Assembly (NCBI GenBank): GCA_944323205.1
Contig: CALURO010000001.1
Location: 124,001-188,000 of the forward strand
Source of the DNA: an uncultured Mucispirillum sp.
Lineage (GTDB): Bacteria; Chrysiogenota; Deferribacteres; Deferribacterales; Mucispirillaceae
Direction: 5' to 3'
Length of the DNA stretch: 64,000 nucleotides
Shown: positions 20,251 to 31,871 of the stretch, piece by piece
Layout: the number at the start of each line of letters is the position of its first letter
How positions within the stretch are numbered: position 1 is the stretch's first letter
The notes under the pieces: model-generated
Databases searched by the model: none
What the model was told of the DNA's origin: nothing
Seen by the model: only the letters and a program-made list of their open reading frames with translations
Position numbers and translations under genes: made by a program

Positions 20251-22542
20251 ATGAATAAGAAAAATTTATATAAAAATAATTACGATAAACTAGATATTTC
20301 AGATAAACAGAATATTTTAAATGAAATTGCAGACCATTATGGATTTAAAGTAAAAAAATATGCTGAGTTTGAAAAAAATGGTACAAATCTTTATACTGCC
20401 ATTTTTGATGATAATGGTACAGAATTTGTATTTATTCCCGGAGCAAAAAATATTACTCTTGGCTGGAAAGCTGCCATTTCCTCAAAAAAAGAAGAACCGT
20501 TTTTAATGGAGCAGGTAAAAGATATATTTCTTGATTATTTTCTTATGCCTGATAATAACTCTGATATTATAAATATTAATAACAGGCAGCAGCTGCAGAA
20601 TTTATTAGATAAAGAAGATTATAAGCAGGCAGATATACTCTTATCTAAAATGGTATATGATTTTATAGATGAACATACTTCATTTTTAAGAAAGGTTGAT
20701 ATAGAACCTATGCTTATAGAAAGGAAAAGCACAAGCATAAACTGGGTTTTTGTTAAAGAAATATCGTCAAAAATAATTGCTGATAGTCCCACATATTTTA
20801 AAATATATCAAGAAATTATAAAAAGCAGTAAGCCATTTATAATAAAACAGCATACTTCACAATCAAGAAATACTAAAATACAGAAATTTGAAATAACTGA
20901 ACATGGATTAAATGTATATAAATATATAGATATGTCTTATGAAGAAGTACTTTTCAATTACACTTCAAAAGGATATTCTATACCAAACAGAAACCAGTGG
21001 GAATATGCTGCAACATATGGCTGCACTTTATTTCTGCAAAATACTGATATTTTATTAAATAAACATACAAATGCCCCTAATGCTTTCGGGCTTTATATTG
21101 CTGATGATATTTATAAACCTGAAATGATTTCTGATGATAAATATACATTTAAAGCTGGGGATAATGGATACTTTAAAAAATATATTTCTAATAAACTTAC
21201 CTATTTTTCATTAAACCCTTTTTACAATGTAACTTCTAATTTTTTTGAATATACTGATAATAATGGGTTTTATGCAAGAAAAGTTATTACTGTAGATTTA
21301 AAAAAGCAGTTTAAGCCTCCTATTACTAAAAAAAATCTTAATAAATTTATCAGTGAAAGTATGTCAGAAAATAACTTTGATAATATAATCTATGCAGTAA
21401 ACTCTGTAAAAAATCCTGATATATCTTTTAAAAATGTATTAAAAATTTTAAACATTTACCATTCAAAAGGCTTTATTAATAAAGCATATGAACTTATAGA
21501 AAAATATATAAATAAAGGCATTGATAACCCAGATTTTTTATATCTGGCTGGTTTTACAGTTTTCAGGCTGCAGGATTATAAAAAAGGGGAATATTTTCTA
21601 AAAAGGGCAGTTTATCTTAAAAGAAATATGCCTGAATGTTATCAGCTGCTTGCATATATTTATCAAAAGCAGAATAATCAAGCAGAAATGGAAAAAGCTC
21701 TGCATAATCTTTATGTTTTAGCTCCAGATGTGGCAGAAAGTATGCTGCATATCCTTATTCCTAACAGGGCAGCATTAAAAGATATGGATTATGAGGACTT
21801 ATGGGGTCGGCTTGTTTTAAGCCTTACTAAAAAGGATACAGAAAAAGTAAATTTATATACTATTACAAGCGAAGTAATACTACTTGATTCCACAATCAAA
21901 CTTATCATACATAAAGGTGTTGACCATTATATAAAATATATTAAGCCTACAGGCAGTAAATATCTAATGGAAATTTTTGATAAAATAGAAAACTCTAAAT
22001 ATATAAAAGATGAAACTTACTTATCTAAAAGTGATTATAATCAAGCATTAGAAGAATTTAATGCATGTAAAAATATTATATATGAAGCTGAAAATATTAT
22101 AGATTTAAAAGCAAATAAAGAATATCTGCAGGATTTAACTAACAATTTCTTTGACTATTTCCCTGCACTAATGAGTCTTGCATATATTCACTACAGCAAT
22201 TGCAGACTTTTTGAAGCAGAAAAATTATTTGATGAAAACTATGCTCTTTGTGCCACTTTATACAGCACAAAAGAAATACCTATACAAATAGCTGATAAAA
22301 TAAGAGTATTGCTTGAAAATTTTATACTGTCTATTACAATGAATATTTTTTCATACGGTCAAATACAGCAGTCTATTGATAATATTATAGAAGAAGTAAA
22401 TAATATTAAAGAAAATTATTCTCAAAAACTTAATCAGGGAATTTTAGCAATAGAGCTAAGTATAACAAAAGATATTAAGTATATTTTAAACTGGTTTAAT
22501 ATTAATATAGATATTAAAGATGCATTACGGAAAAATATTTAA
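20251..22542 (+). CDS. Formylglycine-enzyme-like protein with TPR-type C-terminal half
   Basis: The N-terminal half contains TEFVFIPGAKNITLGWK, then GYSIPNRNQWEYAATYG and NAFGLYIADD. These match in order the FVPGG-F-MG, LPTEAEWEYAA and N-FGLYDMxGNVWEW landmarks of the FGE-sulfatase/SUMF1 fold, but the last is degenerate. The region from about residue 395 onward is helical with TPR spacing (KAYELIEKYINKG, QDYKKGEYFLKRAV, PECYQLLAYIYQKQN). No signal peptide. Catalytic cysteines of true formylglycine enzymes are not evident, so a binding or structural role is likelier. It lies between a terminator and a repeat element, apparently monocistronic. Confidence 0.6.
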   Translation: MNKKNLYKNNYDKLDISDKQNILNEIADHYGFKVKKYAEFEKNGTNLYTAIFDDNGTEFVFIPGAKNITLGWKAAISSKKEEPFLMEQVKDIFLDYFLMPDNNSDIININNRQQLQNLLDKEDYKQADILLSKMVYDFIDEHTSFLRKVDIEPMLIERKSTSINWVFVKEISSKIIADSPTYFKIYQEIIKSSKPFIIKQHTSQSRNTKIQKFEITEHGLNVYKYIDMSYEEVLFNYTSKGYSIPNRNQWEYAATYGCTLFLQNTDILLNKHTNAPNAFGLYIADDIYKPEMISDDKYTFKAGDNGYFKKYISNKLTYFSLNPFYNVTSNFFEYTDNNGFYARKVITVDLKKQFKPPITKKNLNKFISESMSENNFDNIIYAVNSVKNPDISFKNVLKILNIYHSKGFINKAYELIEKYINKGIDNPDFLYLAGFTVFRLQDYKKGEYFLKRAVYLKRNMPECYQLLAYIYQKQNNQAEMEKALHNLYVLAPDVAESMLHILIPNRAALKDMDYEDLWGRLVLSLTKKDTEKVNLYTITSEVILLDSTIKLIIHKGVDHYIKYIKPTGSKYLMEIFDKIENSKYIKDETYLSKSDYNQALEEFNACKNIIYEAENIIDLKANKEYLQDLTNNFFDYFPALMSLAYIHYSNCRLFEAEKLFDENYALCATLYSTKEIPIQIADKIRVLLENFILSITMNIFSYGQIQQSIDNIIEEVNNIKENYSQKLNQGILAIELSITKDIKYILNWFNINIDIKDALRKNI

Positions 22543-22549
22543 AAATATT

Positions 22550-22763
22550 GGGGGTACCCCATTTTTTTATTAAAAAATATTATAACTGCTTGATAATATA
22601 TGTAAAAATATAAATAATAGTAATAACTGTCATTCAGAGCCTACGATAGTAGGCGAAGAATCTTATAATGTTCTAATTAGTAAAAATTATAGACTCTTCG
22701 GCTTCGCTAGACGCTCCGCCTCTGAGTGACATAAGGTGTTGTAAAAAAATGGGGTACCCCTAG
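22550..22763. mobile_element. Miniature inverted-repeat element, copy A
   Basis: Perfect 18-bp inverted ends (GGGGTACCCCATTTTTTT at 22551-22568 and its complement at 22743-22760) enclose about 175 bases without a coding frame. The interior has its own arms (GTCATTCAGAG against CTCTGAGTGAC; GAAGAATCTTATAAT against ATTATAGACTCTTC), so the transcript would fold into a long hairpin. An 11-bp direct repeat TTAAAAATATT flanks it at 22539-22549 and 22764-22774, consistent with a target duplication. It begins eight bases after the stop of the preceding gene. Confidence 0.8.
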
Positions 22764-22825
22764 TTAAAAATATTCTTGATAAATTTATATATTCAAGCTA
22801 CTATTTTTCTTCTACGAGGTGAAAA

Positions 22826-24046
22826 ATGAAAGAGAAAAAATCAGATTATTTACTTATAAAGATTATTGCTGCAGTTATTATTGGTATAATAATTGGCTTT
22901 ATTATTAAATCTACAAGCAGCCACTCAGTAGATGGCAGTATGTCAACTCAGCATGTGCTTATGAATATTGTTTTACCAGTTAAACACATTTTAGGTCAGG
23001 TTATATTTTTTATGGTGCCATTAATTATTATAGGCTTTGTAACTCCTGCTATTACAGGTATAAAAAATAATACAAGTAAAATGCTTGGCACAATACTTTT
23101 GCTTGCATACTTATCATCAGTTCTTGCAGCTGCATTTTCTATGGTGGCAGGCTATGTTATAATACCACACTTAAATATAGAACAAAGCGTTACAAATATA
23201 GAGCTTCCTGAAATGATATTTAAGTTAGATATTGAACCGATGTTTCCAGTTATTACTGCCCTTTTCTTTTCTATTACATTTGGACTTGCAGTAATATATA
23301 CAAACTCTACTTTACTTGAAAAAATATTTAATGAGCTTAATAATGTAGTAATGCTGCTTGTTAATAAGCTGATTATCCCTATACTTCCATTTTTTATATG
23401 CACTACATTTATAGAGCTTACATATCTTGGCAAGATAACTGACCAGCTGCCTGCATTTATATCAATGATAGTGCTTGTTTTAATTGGTCATTTTATATGG
23501 CTTGCAGTTTTATATACTATTGGCGGTTTAATATCTGGCAAATCTCCATTTAGAGTGCTTAAACATTATGCACCAGCATATTTAACTGCAGTTGGCACAA
23601 TGTCAAGTGCTGCTACACTGCCAGTTGCATTAAAATGTGCCAGTAAATCTGATGCTCTTGATAAAGATGTTGTTGATTTTGCAATACCTATGGGTGCTAC
23701 AATTCACTTATGCGGCTCAGTTTTAACTGAAACATTTTTTGTAATGGGCATAAGCTATATCCTTTACGGCTCACTGCCAGACCTTACAACAATGCTTGTT
23801 TTTATTGTACTTTTAGGTGTATTTGCAGTTGGAGCTCCCGGTGTTCCCGGTGGAACAGTTGCTGCATCTATCGGTATCATTACATCAGTATTAGGTTTTG
23901 ACGCAACAGGTGTTGGCTTAGTTATGGCAATATTTGCTCTGCAGGACAGCTTTGGAACAGCATGCAATGTAACAGGTGATGGTGCCCTTGCCCTTATGTT
24001 ACAGGGAATATTTAAAAAAAATAAGGATAATACTATAAATGCATAA
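22826..24046 (+). CDS. Dicarboxylate/amino acid:cation symporter (DAACS family)
   Basis: An inner-membrane Na+ or H+ coupled carrier for acidic amino acids or C4-dicarboxylates. At 406 residues it shows about eight membrane segments. The re-entrant loops typical of the family are visible: SSAATLPVALKCA (the HP1 serine-rich loop), PMGATIHLCGSV, GVPGGTVAAS and FGTACNVTGDGA (substrate and sodium region). A GAGG site precedes the ATG. A second, distinct family member lies at 61 kb. The substrate cannot be assigned from sequence alone. Confidence 0.9.
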   Translation: MKEKKSDYLLIKIIAAVIIGIIIGFIIKSTSSHSVDGSMSTQHVLMNIVLPVKHILGQVIFFMVPLIIIGFVTPAITGIKNNTSKMLGTILLLAYLSSVLAAAFSMVAGYVIIPHLNIEQSVTNIELPEMIFKLDIEPMFPVITALFFSITFGLAVIYTNSTLLEKIFNELNNVVMLLVNKLIIPILPFFICTTFIELTYLGKITDQLPAFISMIVLVLIGHFIWLAVLYTIGGLISGKSPFRVLKHYAPAYLTAVGTMSSAATLPVALKCASKSDALDKDVVDFAIPMGATIHLCGSVLTETFFVMGISYILYGSLPDLTTMLVFIVLLGVFAVGAPGVPGGTVAASIGIITSVLGFDATGVGLVMAIFALQDSFGTACNVTGDGALALMLQGIFKKNKDNTINA

Positions 24047-24131
24047 ACTTTTTACTTTTATTGCTATATTTTTTGTTATTTCTGGCTGTATATCTAATAA
24101 TAATATAAATACCTGCGAAACATTAATATAA
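24039..24131 (+). CDS. Possible 30-residue lipoprotein peptide
   Basis: An ATG overlapping the end of the symporter gene opens a 30-codon frame whose product has a Lys/His n-region, a hydrophobic core (LFTFIAIFFVIS) and the lipobox ISGC with Cys17, leaving a 14-residue mature tail rich in Asn. An AAGGA site lies 12 bases before the ATG. It resembles small lysis- or entericidin-type lipoproteins in size only. Its stop lies inside a fragment of a repeat-element end, so it may be the truncated remnant of a longer lipoprotein. Confidence 0.4.
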   Translation: MHKLFTFIAIFFVISGCISNNNINTCETLI

Positions 24132-24149
24132 AAAATGGGGTATCCAAGA
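24130..24149. repeat. Solitary end of the miniature element
   Basis: AAAAAATGGGGTATCC followed by AAG matches the right-end inverted repeat of the family with one substitution, but no matching left end or interior is present nearby. Probably a relic. Confidence 0.4.
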
Positions 24150-24168
24150 TAAAATTTATTATATTGTA

Positions 24169-24199
24169 TTGACAAAATATTTTTTTTAATATATATAAA
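24169..24199 (+). promoter_or_regulatory. Promoter of tRNA-Leu
   Basis: A perfect TTGACA at 24169-24174 and TATATA at 24192-24197 with a 17-base spacer (or TATAAA two bases later) stand about ten bases before the tRNA. Confidence 0.6.
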
Positions 24200-24209
24200 T
24201 ATCTCTAAC

Positions 24210-24292
24210 GCCGAAGTGGTGGAATTGGTAGACACGCCATCTTGAGGGGGTGGTGGGGCTTCCTCGTGCGGGTTCAAGTCCCGCCTTCGGCA
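24210..24292 (+). tRNA. tRNA-Leu (anticodon GAG)
   Basis: An 83-base class II tRNA. The acceptor stem GCCGAAG pairs with CTTCGGC, and the discriminator is A. The D-arm region reads TGGTGGAATTGGTAGACACG. The anticodon arm CCATC-TTGAGGG-GGTGG gives GAG, reading CUC and CUU. A short variable arm and the T-arm GCGGGTTCAAGTCCCGC follow. CCA is not encoded. A strong terminator lies directly downstream. Confidence 0.95.
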
Positions 24293-24300
24293 TACTATAA

Positions 24301-24330
24301 AGGCAAAGTATATATACTTTGCCTTTTTTA
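24301..24330 (+). terminator. Terminator of tRNA-Leu
   Basis: AGGCAAAGTATA at 24301-24312 is followed immediately by its exact complement, then a T6 run. The following bases up to 24561 show no gene or recognised site. Confidence 0.9.
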
Positions 24331-24561
24331 TTTAATAAAATTCATTAATAATAAAAAAGCTTAATATTTTATAAAAGGGAGTATTACAAGTTTTTATCTT
24401 AATATTGATTTGTATATAGCTGATTTTTAGTATCCTGTAAAAGAAGATTTTCACGCTCTTTTTTAAATTCACGAGCAGCAAGTTTTAAAATATTTTTTCG
24501 GAATTTAATAAAATTATCAATATGTAAAAATAAATATTTTAAGATATTTTCATTTATTTTA

Positions 24562-27731
<3,170 letters not shown>

Positions 27732-27865
27732 ATATTATTATCCTTTTTATTATTTTTTTTAGTGGATTACTATATCATAAACTAATTAATATTCAAGAAT
27801 ATATTTAAATTACACCCACAATTTATAGCTTATTTTAAATTTTTTTAAAAATTTAAAAAAGATAC

Positions 27866-27892
27866 TTGACAAAATCCCCCCCCCGTTATAAT
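27866..27892 (+). promoter_or_regulatory. Promoter with C9 tract in the spacer (phase-variable candidate)
   Basis: TTGACA at 27866-27871 and TATAAT at 27887-27892 are both perfect consensus boxes. The 15-base spacer between them contains nine consecutive C at 27876-27884. A 15-base spacer is shorter than the 17-base optimum, so slippage of the tract by one or two bases would change promoter strength. Confidence 0.8.
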
Positions 27893-27922
27893 GAGCCATC
27901 TTTTTAAAAAATGGAGGAATTT

Positions 27923-29203
27923 ATGAAAAAACTGAAAAACTTAACTTTTGCATGCCTGCTTATTTTAGGCTTAGCTGCATGTGCTGATGATAACAAATCA
28001 TCAAATAATCCGCCAATTGATAACAGCGAAACTGTTACATTAGAATTTACTGGCGAAATTGGTAAAGAAAATGTAAATACTATTACTTTTACTAACCCAC
28101 ATGCTGTGGAAGCAGACCTTGAAGTATACATTAATCCTACAGACAGCACTATTAAAATTGATACTGCAGGTTCTTCATGTGATAATATAGTAAATAATTA
28201 CAACAGTTACAATGTTACTTCTAAATTAGCAGCTGGAGAGTCTTGCGAAGTTAAATATACTTATACTCCAGCTGGCTTAGATACTGCATTATTAAAATTA
28301 AATGTAGATTATTTCAAATCTATGGCAACAATATGCCCAACACCAGATACTGTTCCTTCCTACGAGCAAGTTATAACAAGAAATAAATATGTAGAAATGT
28401 ATATTTATAACTATGCAGTAGACAGTAACGGCAATAAATCACCAGAACACATTAATATTGAAATACCTGCTGAATGGTCTGTAACAGGAAGCAATGCTGC
28501 TTATTTAAATGCAGTTGCTCATACTCAATCTTTTGATTTGATGGCAAAACAAGGTGAATACTCATTTAATAATCCTTATGGTGCATCCTTAAAATCTAAT
28601 AATGAAAACTGTTCTATATTAAATAACACTCTTACAGTAAATAGCAATAATGGCTGCTCTTTAACTGTTACAGCTACAGCAAACTATGTTGAGCCACCTA
28701 TTAAATTCAGTCCTAAACAGGAAGGTAACCCATACTACAATGTAAATGTAGATATAAAAAGTAACTATACATATAACTTATTAAGTGCACCTTATTCTAC
28801 TACATTTTATCCAGAATATATTGCAACTAATTTAAGTGGATATACTTATATTTATGCAGGTGTACTGAGCAATAATGAAAAAATCACAAGTTATGAAATA
28901 ACTGGCACAAATAAAGATAAATTTAAAGTAGCAGGCACAAAACACAACAGCTGCACAGTTACTAACACAGAAATTTCTATACCAGCAGGGAAAGAAAACT
29001 GTTTATTTACTATTGAAATAACAGATATTTCTAAAACTGCAGAATATACTGCTGCATTAAATACAACATTAAGCACTGGCTCTACAAATACATATAACAT
29101 AAATGGCACAGTAAGTCTGCTTACAATAGATGATGCTTTACAAAATTACTGTAAACCACCTTCTCAAAATAAAGAAAATAATAAAGCATATAAATTATTC
29201 TAA
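27923..29203 (+). CDS. Surface lipoprotein with Ig-like repeats
   Basis: The start is set at 27923, preceded by GGAGGAATTT, giving a signal peptide MKKLKNLTFACLLILGLAAC with the lipobox Cys20; the in-frame Met at 27911 lacks a site. The mature protein begins with ADDNKSSNN, a flexible Asp/Asn/Ser linker. Several beta-rich modules follow that share a pattern of xLxxGESCxVxxTYTP (also NGCSLTVTA and ENCLFTIEI), recalling DUF1573/Hydin-type Ig domains. It should be displayed on the envelope. Function is unknown. Transcription is probably controlled by the polyC promoter 30 bases upstream. The other such gene lies at 58 kb. Confidence 0.75.
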   Translation: MKKLKNLTFACLLILGLAACADDNKSSNNPPIDNSETVTLEFTGEIGKENVNTITFTNPHAVEADLEVYINPTDSTIKIDTAGSSCDNIVNNYNSYNVTSKLAAGESCEVKYTYTPAGLDTALLKLNVDYFKSMATICPTPDTVPSYEQVITRNKYVEMYIYNYAVDSNGNKSPEHINIEIPAEWSVTGSNAAYLNAVAHTQSFDLMAKQGEYSFNNPYGASLKSNNENCSILNNTLTVNSNNGCSLTVTATANYVEPPIKFSPKQEGNPYYNVNVDIKSNYTYNLLSAPYSTTFYPEYIATNLSGYTYIYAGVLSNNEKITSYEITGTNKDKFKVAGTKHNSCTVTNTEISIPAGKENCLFTIEITDISKTAEYTAALNTTLSTGSTNTYNINGTVSLLTIDDALQNYCKPPSQNKENNKAYKLF

Positions 29204-29229
29204 TAATTTATATAATTAATTAAACTTAT

Positions 29230-29262
29230 GCCCCTGTAATATAATTTTACAGGGGCTTTTAG
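29230..29262 (+). terminator. Terminator of the lipoprotein gene
   Basis: GCCCCTGTAA pairs perfectly with TTACAGGGGC across a seven-base loop, followed by TTTTA. It lies 27 bases after the stop. Confidence 0.85.
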
Positions 29263-29427
29263 TTTCTATTTTTAAGGTAATTTAAATATTTTATAAATTT
29301 TTAATTTTTTATATAGTTTAAAGATGATTTATTAAAAAAAATTAAGCAGTAAAGAAGTATAAAGATTTTACTTTTATGCTAGGCGGCTTTTAAATTCAGC
29401 AAGGGAGTAAAAAAAAAGACCGCCTAA

Positions 29428-29547
29428 GGCTTAAAAATTTTTGAGTTAATCAAGGCGGATTAAAATTTTTGCGACAGGAGTTTACAAAATAGTAAATGAC
29501 TGAGCAAAAATTTTAACCAACAAAGAGTAACTCAAAAAGATTAAGCC
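29428..29547. repeat. Nested 120-base inverted repeat after the aminotransferase gene
   Basis: Three arms nest inside each other: GGCTTAAAAATTTTTGAGTT(A) at 29428-29448 against 29528-29547 (imperfect); TTAAAATTTTTGC at 29461-29473 against its exact complement at 29505-29517; and CAG-GTTTAC against GTAAAT-CTG at 29476-29503. The right outer arm covers the stop codon of the aminotransferase gene. Just left of it, AGGCGG and CCGCCT add another small stem. It may serve as a transcript end or a structured RNA; no coding frame is present in the gap. Confidence 0.65.
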
Positions 29548-30848
29548 GAAAAAGATTTGCAGCACTGATAAATAATAGAATACAACTCCTCAATATTCTC
29601 CACATCTACGCTGGAAAATGCTATTCTTATATCTGTTTGGTTTGTGCTGATTACGCCTACGCCGTATTTATCTAGTAATGCAAGACGAAGAGTTTCTGCA
29701 TCTATATTTTTTAATTTTATACACATAAAATAGCCTGAGTTAAATGGGTATGGAGTAAATTCATCTGCATATAAGCCTTTATCAAATATAGATTTTACTT
29801 TTTTACATCTTTCTTCAATTACTGCATTCAGTTCGCCTCTTTCAAATTTAAAAGACGGCTCTTTTAATACATCTACTGTAATAGACTGGCTTGGGTGTGG
29901 TGCACTTGAGATTGTTGCCCTTAAATATGCTGCAGCTTTTGTTTCTAATATTTTAAAAAGTTCTGAATTATCGCCTTTTATAGTCTCTCCAAATGTAATA
30001 AATCCTACACGGAAACCCCATGCAAAACTTTCTTTTGTAATACCATCTATTTTAACAGCTAAAAGCCTTTCACTTCTGCCTGCAAGTATACTAAATAATG
30101 ACTCTTTAAATACATCATCAAAAAATAAACCAAAATAAGCATCATCGCATACTGCTACTATATTTATGCCGCTTTCTGCAATTTCTACTAAACCATCGCT
30201 TAATTTAACTGCCTCATCTTTTGTAAGAGTATAACCTGTAGGGTTGTTAGGGAAGTTTAGTAATACAAAAACTTTTTTATTTTTTATACCACATTCTTTT
30301 ACTGTTTTTAAAAGACCTTCTACATTATAGCCATTATTTTCATTAAATGTTTCATAAGTAGCTATTTCTGCTCCAATTAATGTATTGAACATTAAACGAT
30401 AATTACCCCAGAATTTATCTGGCAGAACAACAAATTCACCTTTATTTAAAAATAAATCACCTACTGTTACAAGCCCGTTAGTAAGTGCATTACATACTAC
30501 AGGATTACTAATTTGAATATTTTGCAGTGATGGGTTTTCTGTTTTAATTTTTGCTGCCCATAATTCTCTTAATTCTGGAAGCCCTGCTGCTGGTGCATAA
30601 GTAAACAGTTTTTTAGGATGTATTCCTTGAAATCTTTTAAACATACTTTCAAGATACATAGGCTCGCCTTTTGCAGTAGAAATACCTATTGTTGCATTAA
30701 ATTTAGTTGCTTTTACTTTTGCTTCTGCACTTTGGCTTAATATACCCTTTGGCATAAACATTTCTTTACCAACATTAGAGAGCATCTCTAAAATGTGCGG
30801 GTTATTTGCTTCAATAACTTCATTTAAGCTTTTTGCTAATGGGTTCAT
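29541..30848 (-). CDS. PLP-dependent aminotransferase, class I/II
   Basis: A fold-type I aminotransferase of 435 residues. Visible landmarks are LLNFPNNPTGYTLT (the NNPTG substrate loop), VAVCDDAYFGLF (the Asp-x-x-Tyr that holds the pyridine), KIDGITKESFAWGFRVGF (the Schiff-base Lys region) and a late RIAFSS (the substrate carboxylate Arg). The N-terminal extension beginning MNPLAKSLNEVIEANNPHI is typical of aspartate/aromatic-type homologs but does not fix the substrate. AAGGTG precedes the ATG. It is last in a long minus-strand gene run, with 99 bases separating it from lpxK. Confidence 0.87.
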   Translation of the reverse strand: MNPLAKSLNEVIEANNPHILEMLSNVGKEMFMPKGILSQSAEAKVKATKFNATIGISTAKGEPMYLESMFKRFQGIHPKKLFTYAPAAGLPELRELWAAKIKTENPSLQNIQISNPVVCNALTNGLVTVGDLFLNKGEFVVLPDKFWGNYRLMFNTLIGAEIATYETFNENNGYNVEGLLKTVKECGIKNKKVFVLLNFPNNPTGYTLTKDEAVKLSDGLVEIAESGINIVAVCDDAYFGLFFDDVFKESLFSILAGRSERLLAVKIDGITKESFAWGFRVGFITFGETIKGDNSELFKILETKAAAYLRATISSAPHPSQSITVDVLKEPSFKFERGELNAVIEERCKKVKSIFDKGLYADEFTPYPFNSGYFMCIKLKNIDAETLRLALLDKYGVGVISTNQTDIRIAFSSVDVENIEELYSIIYQCCKSFSA

Positions 30849-30947
30849 ACTTCACCTTGATTATTTAGGCAGAAGATAACTTCTGTCTTATTTTTTAATA
30901 TTTTCATCAACAGAAACTATAATATAAAATATATTTTAAATCAATAT

Positions 30948-31871
30948 CTATTTTGATGCAGAATTCACTATTTCATTAATAAAAGCATCTTTATTATTAA
31001 ATTCTATATCCATTTTCAGATAGCCAAAAATATTTTGATATTCCTGCGGCAGTTTTACAAAATCTTTTTCCGTAGTGATAAAAAGTGCTGCACCTTTTTT
31101 TCTTCCTTGAGTTATTATGCCCTTAATAGATTGTTCTGAAAGCATTTTATGGTCTGAAAAGCCTGCAAAAAACTTCACATCAAGTCCAGCATTTTGAAGT
31201 GTATGATAAAAAGCATCATTATTTGCAATACCTGAATATGCAGCAGTTACTGCACCTTTTAAATATTTAAGCTCCACAACTTCATTTTTTAAAATTACTC
31301 TGTTAAATACAGTATTGCTGAAATATATACTCTGCTTATTAATAAAACCTTTTACACTTTCAGGTATGTTGTTATTTAATGCTCTTGTAAATACTATGAT
31401 ATCTGCACGGCTTATGCCTGATGGAAACTCTCGTAAATATCCAAATGGAAATGGAAAACCAGTAGATATTGGTCTTTTATGGTCTAAAAGTAAAATATTT
31501 ACATCACTTTTTAGTTTTTTATACTGATAGCCGTCATCTAAAATAGCAGCAGTTGCCCCAAACTTATCCCTTGCTGCTGCAAGAGAAATTTCTCTTTTTT
31601 TACCAGTAATCACAACTGCACTAGGTAGATTTTTTGCCATCATATAAGGTTCATCGGCAGCCATTGGCGGATGATGAAAAAAATTACCTTTACCATCACT
31701 TATCACATTTACATCATAACCAAGCTTACCTTTATAACCTAGTGATAATATTGCTATTTTTTCGCCTTTTTTTATTAATTCATCTGCTATCAGCAATGTA
31801 TGTGGTGTTTTTCCAGCACCACCCATTATAATATTGCCAACAGATATAGTTTTTATCCCGTGATTTATCAT
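30948..31871 (-). CDS. lpxK: Tetraacyldisaccharide 4'-kinase, short N-terminus
   Basis: Phosphorylates the 4' position of the lipid A precursor at the inner membrane. ISVGNIIMGGAGKTPHT gives the Walker A P-loop (GGAGKT at about 17-22). ILDDGYQYKKL gives the DDGxQ motif, LGYKGK and FSDH follow as expected. The usual 35-45 residues before the P-loop, which hold the membrane helix, are absent; the ATG overlaps the preceding glycosyltransferase stop by four bases, so no longer start is available in that frame without deep overlap. At 307 residues it is slightly short. Otherwise motifs are intact. Confidence 0.9.
   Translation of the reverse strand: MINHGIKTISVGNIIMGGAGKTPHTLLIADELIKKGEKIAILSLGYKGKLGYDVNVISDGKGNFFHHPPMAADEPYMMAKNLPSAVVITGKKREISLAAARDKFGATAAILDDGYQYKKLKSDVNILLLDHKRPISTGFPFPFGYLREFPSGISRADIIVFTRALNNNIPESVKGFINKQSIYFSNTVFNRVILKNEVVELKYLKGAVTAAYSGIANNDAFYHTLQNAGLDVKFFAGFSDHKMLSEQSIKGIITQGRKKGAALFITTEKDFVKLPQEYQNIFGYLKMDIEFNNKDAFINEIVNSASK

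Noticed and set aside
22621-22740. Possible CRISPR-like repeats because similar blocks recur at several loci
   Set aside because: The blocks are parts of dispersed inverted-repeat elements, not evenly spaced direct repeats, and no cas genes are present.
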